The notes below the pieces were generated by a model. That model searched no databases and was not told where the DNA came from. It worked only from the letters and a program-made list of their open reading frames with translations. A DNA stretch of 27,716 bases from BOKV01 sp049289295 (GTDB lineage: Bacteria; Pseudomonadota; Alphaproteobacteria; Rhizobiales; Rhizobiaceae). This document shows positions 22,553 through 27,716 of this stretch, in pieces. A program made the translations under genes and the position numbers. The stretch's first letter is position 1, and the number at the start of each line of letters is the position of its first letter. The stretch spans positions 1-27,716 of the forward strand of contig JBATLL010000011.1 in assembly GCA_049289295.1 (NCBI GenBank), written 5' to 3'.

Positions 22553-23809
22553 GTGGCCAGTTTCATGGATGGCGTTGCGCAGGCGCGCAGCAGACTGGCG
22601 GGCGTGATGGAGCCCACGCCACTACAGCTCAATGCCTATCTCAGCGGTCTGCACAATGCCAACATCTGGCTCAAGCGGGAGGATCTCACGCCGGTTCGCA
22701 GCTACAAGCTGCGCGGTGCCTTCACCTTCTTTTCGCAGGTGCTGGAAAGCTCTGGCGCACCGGAACGATTCGTGTGCGCTTCTGCAGGCAATCATGCCCA
22801 GGGGTTTGCGTTAGCCTGTCGCCATTTCGATCAGAAGGGCACGGTGTTCATGCCCGTTACCACGCCCCAGCAGAAAATCATGAAGACGCGGGCATTTGGT
22901 GACCCCAATGTGGAGATACGCCTGACTGGCGACAGTTTCGACGAATGCTATGCCCATGCGCTGCAGTTCTGCGAGAAGCAGGACGGGCTGATGGTGCCGC
23001 CATTCGACGATGAAAGAATTGTCACCGGGCAGGCCACTGTCGGGGCGGAAATTCTCGATCAGCTTCCCGAGGGGGAAAAAGCCGATCTGGTCATCCTGCC
23101 GGTCGGCGGGGGAGGGCTGGCATCCGGTGTTACCCGCCTGTTCGCCGATCAATCACGTTCGACGCGGTTCCTGTTCGTTGAACCGGACATGGCGCCGAGC
23201 CTGCATGAATGCCTGAAAGCGGGCCGACGGGTGAGGCTTGAGCAGGTGGACAATTTTGTTGATGGCGCGGCTGTTGCACGGATCGGCCAGATCAATTTCG
23301 ACGCGCTCAGAAATTTTTCCCCGGCTGATGTCGTCCTGTCGCCGACCAACGGCCTTTGTGCCACCATGCTGGAGATGCTCAATCATGAGGGGTTCGTTCT
23401 GGAACCCGCCGGTGCCCTGGCCATCGATGCGCTGAAACGGGTTGACCGCAAGCTGATCGAGGGCAGGAATGTGGTGGCAATAGTCTCGGGCGGGAACTTC
23501 GATTTCGAACGGCTGCCCGAAGTGAAGGAAAGGGCCCTGAAGTTCTCCGGGCTGAAAAAGTATTTCATCCTGCAGATGCCGCAGCGCCCCGGCGCGCTGA
23601 AGGACTTCCTGCTGATGCTCGGGCCAGAAGACGATATCGCCCGTTTCGAATATCTGAAGAAGTCGGCCCGCAATTTCGGATCGGTGCTGATCGGCATTGA
23701 AACCGCCCGAGCGGAGAACTTCGAGACATTCAAGGCGAAACTCACAAGCAGCGGCATGCGCTTCCAGGATATTACCGACAATGAGATTGTGGGAAACTTG
23801 GTGTTGTAA
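22553..23809 (+). CDS. ilvA: Threonine ammonia-lyase, biosynthetic short type
   Basis: This PLP enzyme deaminates threonine to 2-oxobutanoate, the first step to isoleucine. The 418-residue protein has the Schiff-base lysine in PVRSYKLRGAF (Lys52 from this start), the glycine loop PVGGGGLASG that holds PLP phosphate, and a C-terminal ACT-like regulatory domain from about residue 325 (KKYFILQMPQRPGALKDFLL). The single ACT-like domain and length match the roughly 410-420-residue type found in Bacillus and many alphaproteobacteria, unlike the 514-residue E. coli enzyme. I chose the GTG at 22553, 8 bases after AAGGAG; the ATG at 22547 would leave only 2 bases of spacing. Control by isoleucine is likely from family knowledge. 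It diverges from the acyl-CoA synthetase and shows no link to it. Confidence 0.94.
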   Translation: MASFMDGVAQARSRLAGVMEPTPLQLNAYLSGLHNANIWLKREDLTPVRSYKLRGAFTFFSQVLESSGAPERFVCASAGNHAQGFALACRHFDQKGTVFMPVTTPQQKIMKTRAFGDPNVEIRLTGDSFDECYAHALQFCEKQDGLMVPPFDDERIVTGQATVGAEILDQLPEGEKADLVILPVGGGGLASGVTRLFADQSRSTRFLFVEPDMAPSLHECLKAGRRVRLEQVDNFVDGAAVARIGQINFDALRNFSPADVVLSPTNGLCATMLEMLNHEGFVLEPAGALAIDALKRVDRKLIEGRNVVAIVSGGNFDFERLPEVKERALKFSGLKKYFILQMPQRPGALKDFLLMLGPEDDIARFEYLKKSARNFGSVLIGIETARAENFETFKAKLTSSGMRFQDITDNEIVGNLVL

Positions 23810-23873
23810 CAGTTGTGTGGCGCGCATTGCGCCGTGGTATGAATGAACCGTGACAGCAGCCTGGAGTAGGGAA

Positions 23874-24374
23874 ATGGCCGAGAAGGAACCTGTCAATCCG
23901 ATCCGTGAAACGGATGAGGATGCGCGCGCGCTGGCGAGGGGGCTGGTGGCTGATGCTGCCTTTGCAGCACTAGGCGTTGTGGAGCCCGGAACGGGTTTTC
24001 CGCTCGTTTCGCGCGTTGCTACCGCCGTCGAGATCGATGGGTCGCCCTTCACGCTGATTTCAAGCCTCTCGGGACATTCGAAGGCGCTGGCGGCAGATTC
24101 CCGCGCCTCGTTCCTGTTTGGCGAACCAGCGGCAAAGGGTGATCCCCTGACGCATCCGCGTATCACGGTGATAGGCAAGCTCACCGCACTCTCACGCGAT
24201 GAACCAGGCCATGCGGCGCGGCGGGAATTCTGGCTTCGCCACCATCCGAAATCCAAGCTCTACATCGATTTTGCCGACTTCGCCTTCTGGCGCATGGCGA
24301 TCGAGCGCGCTCACCTCAATGGCGGATTCGGGAAAGCCTTCATCCTCACTGCGGCAGACATGGACCCCCGCTGA
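23874..24374 (+). CDS. Pyridoxamine 5'-phosphate oxidase-like FMN-binding split-barrel protein
   Basis: The 166-residue protein belongs to the FMN-binding split-barrel superfamily, with the usual order: N-terminal helix (ARALARGLVADAAFAALGVV), then GFPLVSRVATAVEIDGSPFT, then LSGHSKALAADSRASFLFGE and DPLTHPRITVIGKL. This arrangement is that of HugZ-like and related flavin or heme-handling proteins; true PNPOx residues cannot be established. I chose the ATG at 23874, since GGAG lies 7 bases before it; the frame also offers a GTG at 23850. It follows ilvA by 64 bases and precedes the GT87 gene by 83 bases, so a shared transcript is possible. Function remains general. Confidence 0.85.
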   Translation: MAEKEPVNPIRETDEDARALARGLVADAAFAALGVVEPGTGFPLVSRVATAVEIDGSPFTLISSLSGHSKALAADSRASFLFGEPAAKGDPLTHPRITVIGKLTALSRDEPGHAARREFWLRHHPKSKLYIDFADFAFWRMAIERAHLNGGFGKAFILTAADMDPR

Positions 24375-24457
24375 GAGCACTTGCCATGCAAACCGGCTGT
24401 TAAGGCGAAGATGGCATGGTGGCGCCAAAGATGGACGCCCCGTGAGGATCGCACCCC

Positions 24458-25654
24458 ATGCCAGGAAAAAACAACGCGCTGATTTCAGCCTTCAATCTGC
24501 CGATGCTGGCCCTGACACTTGCCGTGGCGCTGTTCATGCTGCACGGCTCCTATATTGCCAATGGTTACCTGATTGACGGCCAGGGATATGTGCTTGGCCG
24601 GGACTTCCTGAATTTCTGGTATTACGGACTTGCCGCGTGGAACGGCGAGGTCATGCGCTACTATGACATTCCCCAGTATAATCTGGTGCTGGACGCGCTG
24701 ATCCCCGGCTATGACTATCCCGACCAGAGCTTCTCCTATCCACCTCATTTCATGCTGCTTGCAGCTCCCTTCGGCCTCGTGGGCTACAACTGGGCGCTTG
24801 TGCTGTTTCATGGCAGCGGCATCTACCTGTTCTGGCGGGTGGTGGCAGCACCACTGGATGATCGCGCAGCGCGCATTGCCCTGCTTGTCATGCCGACCTT
24901 CATTGTGTTTTTCCTGTGCGGGCAGCTTTCCGCGTTCCTCGCGGTGATCCTCGTCGCGATCTACCGGAACCTGGACACGCGCCACTGGCTGGCCGGCCTG
25001 CTGATTGCGTTGATGACCGTCAAGCCGCAACTTGGCATTCTCGTTCCGCTGTTCCTGCTTCTGACCCGGCGCTGGCAGGTGTTTGGCTTCGCAACGCTTT
25101 TCTCGCTGCTGTTTGTCGGTGCCTCGCTCCTGGTTCACGGAATAGAACCCTGGCGTCACTATCTGACCGACGGCATCGCGCATCAGTCGAGCCTGATGGT
25201 ATTTTCGAACGTGGTCGTCATTGGGCTGATGCCGACGATTTTCGTCAACCTGGTCATGACTGGACTTGGCGAAACACTCGCCATGACAATTCACGGCGCT
25301 GTCGCACTGGCGGTTACTGCCATGATGGTTGTGACGATACTGGGAACACGAGACAGGTTCCTGCAGTTTGCCGCCCTTGTGGCCGCAACGTTCAGTGTCA
25401 CGCCCTATCTCATGGCCTATGACACGCTCATTCTGGGCTGGGTGGTTGTCATGTTCGCCATTCACCATGGTACAAATGCCTGGCAGGCGATGACCTATCG
25501 ACTTGTGTTGATCCTGCCGGTCCTTGGTGTGACGCTGGCCCTGGTGGGAATCCCCGGCGCGCCGCTTGTCCTGCTTGGGCTCAACCTATGGGTCTGGATG
25601 GCCGCGCGTGAGGGGCAAACCATCACCAGCCGCAGTGCAGTCGTCCCTCAGTAG
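24458..25654 (+). CDS. GT87 / DUF2029 membrane glycosyltransferase
   Basis: The 398-residue integral membrane protein has about ten hydrophobic helices, starting at residues 13-30. It carries the landmarks of the GT87 (DUF2029) family: Arg48-Asp49 (GRDFLNFWYYGLAAWNG) in the first extracytoplasmic loop and a YPP motif at 94-96 (SFSYPPHFMLLAAP). Family members use polyprenyl-phosphate sugars, such as decaprenyl- or undecaprenyl-phospho-mannose, to glycosylate lipids or polymers at the membrane. The acceptor here is unknown. A GTGAGG site lies about 10 bases before the ATG. Its last 7 bases overlap the convergent metallo-hydrolase gene. Confidence 0.87.
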   Translation: MPGKNNALISAFNLPMLALTLAVALFMLHGSYIANGYLIDGQGYVLGRDFLNFWYYGLAAWNGEVMRYYDIPQYNLVLDALIPGYDYPDQSFSYPPHFMLLAAPFGLVGYNWALVLFHGSGIYLFWRVVAAPLDDRAARIALLVMPTFIVFFLCGQLSAFLAVILVAIYRNLDTRHWLAGLLIALMTVKPQLGILVPLFLLLTRRWQVFGFATLFSLLFVGASLLVHGIEPWRHYLTDGIAHQSSLMVFSNVVVIGLMPTIFVNLVMTGLGETLAMTIHGAVALAVTAMMVVTILGTRDRFLQFAALVAATFSVTPYLMAYDTLILGWVVVMFAIHHGTNAWQAMTYRLVLILPVLGVTLALVGIPGAPLVLLGLNLWVWMAAREGQTITSRSAVVPQ

Positions 25655-26442
25655 GCAGGCAGGACACGAACCTCAGGGCGATCAGGCAGCGTTTCCAGCG
25701 ATACGGTCGTGGTTCTTTCCGGCATCAGGTTGATGGAAAACCGTTCCTGCATTCCGGACAGGAAACGCTGGAGCGTGTAAGTTGAAAACCAGTGCATGGG
25801 AATGACAATGCTGGAGCGCAACTGCCCTGCCAGTTCGATCATGCCATCAAGGCTCATCGTATAGGTTCCGTCTACCGGCACGAACAGTATGTCGATACGT
25901 CCGATCGCCGCGATGTGCTGCGGTGTTAGCCTGTGATGCAGATGGCCAAGATGGCCAATGCACAGGCCTGCGGTTTCGAAGATGAAGATTGAATTTCCAT
26001 CCTTTTCCAGCAGCGCGCCTTCCAGATACAGATCGGTGGTGACATTGCGGATCAGCATGTCGCCAAGTTCCAGTTGATGGCGCGCAGGCTCATCGCCATC
26101 ACTGTTCCATCCGCGCAGAACATGGGTGATCGCCGGGTCGGGAAAATCCGTATAATGCGTGGCATGGGCATGGTTCATGGTGACGGCGTCGGGAAGCGGG
26201 CCATCGCCGGAGTAGCCATTGTAGTCGGTAACGATGGTGGTGCCGCCGGGGGACGAGATCCGGAAAGCGGAATGGCCGACATAGGTGATCGAGACATCGC
26301 CTCCGTCCCGCGCCGCTTCACGATAGGCGGCGCGGTGCACCATATCTCCGCTATCGGCTACCGCCAGGCAGGTGCTGGTAGCAGCTGCTGCGCTGCCATG
26401 GAACGACACTGCAACAATGAATGCGATCAGTATTCCACGCAT
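25648..26442 (-). CDS. Exported metallo-beta-lactamase-fold protein, UlaG-like, altered metal motif
   Basis: The 264-residue protein starts with a signal peptide (MRGILIAFIVAVSFHGSAAA, likely cut near residue 20-23). The mature part resembles UlaG-type metallo-beta-lactamase-fold hydrolases: VSITYVGHSAFRI, then SSPGGTTIVTDYNG, then HAHATH at 91-96, His164 in GHLGH, Asp191 in PVDGT and His217 in PMHW. The usual motif is HxHxDH; here Thr95 replaces the Asp, which would be expected to weaken or alter the second metal site. The ATG at 26442 has GGGAGG 5 bases before it; the open frame runs ten codons further up but without a site. It diverges from the Tat-type metallo-hydrolase at 26614 and its stop overlaps the GT87 gene. 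Substrate unknown. Confidence 0.87.
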   Translation of the reverse strand: MRGILIAFIVAVSFHGSAAAATSTCLAVADSGDMVHRAAYREAARDGGDVSITYVGHSAFRISSPGGTTIVTDYNGYSGDGPLPDAVTMNHAHATHYTDFPDPAITHVLRGWNSDGDEPARHQLELGDMLIRNVTTDLYLEGALLEKDGNSIFIFETAGLCIGHLGHLHHRLTPQHIAAIGRIDILFVPVDGTYTMSLDGMIELAGQLRSSIVIPMHWFSTYTLQRFLSGMQERFSINLMPERTTTVSLETLPDRPEVRVLPAY

Positions 26443-26529
26443 GGCTGCCTCCCTGATCCGGACCTCGGTCAAATGGTAGAAGCGAACGCAGGCAAATCAA
26501 GTGCGCCAGGGTTCCTGGCGGTCAGGAAA

Positions 26530-26573
26530 CGCAGTGTTCACCGATAGTTCATTTGATAGATCGGCGAACTGCG
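26530..26573. promoter_or_regulatory. Imperfect inverted repeat between divergent metallo-hydrolase genes
   Basis: CGCAGTGTTCACCGAT (26530-26545) and ATCGGCGAACTGCG (26560-26573) are inverted copies, differing by one extra base and one substitution, spaced by 14 bases. They lie between the divergent starts (26442 and 26614), ending 40 bases before the Tat-type gene. A shared operator or a leader hairpin is likely. Confidence 0.55.
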
Positions 26574-26613
26574 CCAGATTTCAGGAGTGGCGACCAATTT
26601 CCTGGAGGATACG

Positions 26614-27615
26614 ATGCGCAATTCATCAAAAGATAATGGCATGAGCATGAACCGCCGGACGGCGATGAAGTCGGTCCTTGTGGCCGCAGGCGCCCTGTCC
26701 GCTCCACAATTGATGGTTCGTCCGGCGCAGGCAAAGGCACCGATGCTGGGGGCGGCAAAGCCGGATTTCTACCGCTTCCGCCTTGGCGAGTTCGAGATTA
26801 CCACGCTACGCGATGGCTCGCGCGCCGGAGACGGCCCCCATCCGACATTCGGCGCGAACCAGAGTGCGGAGGATGTGGCAGCGCTCCTGCGGGCAAATCG
26901 ACTGCCTGAAAAGCAGTTCGTGAATGGCTTCACGCCGACACTCATCAATACCGGCAACGAGCTGGTGCTGTTCGATACGGGACTGGGTGCTGGCGCGCGC
27001 GCAAACGGGATGGGCAATACGCGAACCATTCTTGCAAATGCCGGTTATACCCCGGACCAGGTTGACGTTGTGGTGATTTCGCACATGCATCCCGATCACA
27101 TTGGCGGGCTGATGGAAGACGGTGCTGCAGCCTATCCAAACGCGCGCTATGTCTTCGGTGAGGACGAATACAATTTCTGGGCAGCACCCGAGCGCATGAG
27201 CGGTGGCACGGAACGGGTTGCGAAGATGGTGGATGGGCTCGTCAAGCCGCTGGCGGAAAAGGCGAGCTTTGCAAAGGATGGCGGAGGCATCGTGTCCGGC
27301 ATCACGGCCATGAGCGCCGGTGGTCATACGCCGGGACACATGATCTTCATGGTCGAATCGGCTGGCAGGAGCCTTGTGCTGACCGCCGACACCGCCAACC
27401 ACTTTGTTGTTTCGTTGCAAAGGCCGGACTGGGAAGTTGCCTTTGATGGCGACAAGGCGGCTGCTGCAGCCACCCGCAAGAAGGTTTTCGACATGATTGC
27501 GACGGATGGGCTGCCGTTCGTCGGCTATCACATGCCGTGGCCTTCGGTCGGCTTTGTCGAGAAAATGGATGTTGGCTATCGCTACATCCCCAACAGCTAC
27601 CAGATGGATCTGTAG
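26614..27615 (+). CDS. Tat-exported metallo-beta-lactamase-fold hydrolase
   Basis: The 333-residue protein begins with a twin-arginine signal: Arg14-Arg15 in MNRRTAMKS, a hydrophobic stretch, and an Ala-Gln-Ala site ending at residue 40. Tat export suggests a metal cofactor inserted in the cytoplasm. The mature domain has the canonical HMHPDH at 157-162, His238 (GGHTPGH), Asp259 (TADT) and His306 (GYHMP), a full two-metal site. It resembles the lactonase/hydrolase branch with a DGxx start and a FDTGLGA strand. I chose the ATG at 26614, 5 bases after GGAGG; an in-frame GTG at 26587 is also open. It diverges from the UlaG-like gene. Substrate unknown; quorum-signal or lactone hydrolysis is only a family possibility. 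Confidence 0.92.
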   Translation: MRNSSKDNGMSMNRRTAMKSVLVAAGALSAPQLMVRPAQAKAPMLGAAKPDFYRFRLGEFEITTLRDGSRAGDGPHPTFGANQSAEDVAALLRANRLPEKQFVNGFTPTLINTGNELVLFDTGLGAGARANGMGNTRTILANAGYTPDQVDVVVISHMHPDHIGGLMEDGAAAYPNARYVFGEDEYNFWAAPERMSGGTERVAKMVDGLVKPLAEKASFAKDGGGIVSGITAMSAGGHTPGHMIFMVESAGRSLVLTADTANHFVVSLQRPDWEVAFDGDKAAAAATRKKVFDMIATDGLPFVGYHMPWPSVGFVEKMDVGYRYIPNSYQMDL

Positions 27616-27672
27616 GGAAGAGCACCACCGGCCACGCCTTTCGCCGCTTGTCCGGCATGGGCTGAACGCCAA

Positions 27673-27698
27673 GAAGCCCGCCATTGCTGGCGGGCTTC
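27673..27698. terminator. Intrinsic-type hairpin after the Tat metallo-hydrolase
   Basis: An 11-bp perfect stem GAAGCCCGCCA/TGGCGGGCTTC with a TTGC loop begins 57 bases after the stop codon. The following tract (CTGGAG) has few T, so it is a strong hairpin but perhaps a modest terminator. Confidence 0.7.
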
Positions 27699-27716
27699 CT
27701 GGAGAAAGCGGGATGG

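Noticed and set aside
23153..24256. A 367-codon minus-strand frame across ilvA and the FMN-binding gene
   Set aside because: It spans two well-supported genes on the other strand and shows no family features.
24384..24419. CCATGC/GCATGG inverted pair before the GT87 gene
   Set aside because: Only 6 bp with a 24-base loop, as expected by chance.
24485..25468. A long minus-strand frame of 327 codons opposite the GT87 gene
   Set aside because: Its composition (many His, Gln, Asn, charged) is that of an antisense of a membrane protein, with no recognisable domain; the plus-strand GT87 protein is well supported.
1..27716. A defence island, biosynthetic cluster or mobile element
   Set aside because: All genes are recognisable housekeeping, catabolic or regulatory types; there are no transposases, integrases, attachment-site repeats, toxin-antitoxin pairs or CRISPR repeats.

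Overview
The window reads as about 28 kb of ordinary chromosome from an alphaproteobacterium. A near-complete homospermidine synthase opens it. The other genes fit this group: a glutathione-dependent formaldehyde dehydrogenase, a fused indolepyruvate oxidoreductase with its own Lrp regulator, several acyl-CoA synthetases, and frequent GTG/TTG starts with clear GGAG-type ribosome binding sites. Genes are dense, on both strands, and arranged as many short transcription units. I see no insertion sequence, prophage, CRISPR array, tRNA or rRNA. I cannot name the genus.

Left part (1-6.8 kb): homospermidine synthase (minus) diverges from a stand-alone Lrp-type ligand-binding domain and an EamA exporter. 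Next come a secreted lipase-like hydrolase and a short-chain dehydrogenase (both minus), an amidase (plus) and a LysR regulator (minus). A bidirectional terminator separates the exporter from the lipase.

Middle (6.8-13.6 kb): a roughly 300-base region upstream of formaldehyde dehydrogenase holds a promoter-like sequence, stacked hairpins and an intrinsic terminator, so it may encode a small RNA or an attenuated leader. The dehydrogenase is followed by a YaiI/DUF188 protein, an XRE-type regulator with a C-terminal coiled coil, a long-chain acyl-CoA ligase with a histone-H1-like Lys/Ala/Pro N-terminal tail, a second (COG1022-type) acyl-CoA synthetase and a DUF4031 protein. A 26-base near-palindrome lies just upstream of the tailed ligase.

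Right part (13.6-27.7 kb): an Lrp regulator and a 1170-residue indolepyruvate:ferredoxin oxidoreductase on the minus strand; tRNA hydroxylase TrhO; an SCP2-domain protein; a PhzS-like flavin monooxygenase and a third acyl-CoA synthetase in a tight operon; threonine ammonia-lyase; an FMN-binding split-barrel protein; a GT87/DUF2029 membrane glycosyltransferase; and two exported metallo-beta-lactamase-fold proteins transcribed divergently around an imperfect inverted repeat.

Functionally, the window leans to lipid and aromatic/amino-acid catabolism (three ligases of different types, SCP2, monooxygenase, indolepyruvate oxidoreductase, amidase). The most unusual items are the basic tail on the ligase, the structured region before formaldehyde dehydrogenase, and the palindromes near the ligase and SCP2 genes. 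No obvious defence or mobile system is present.
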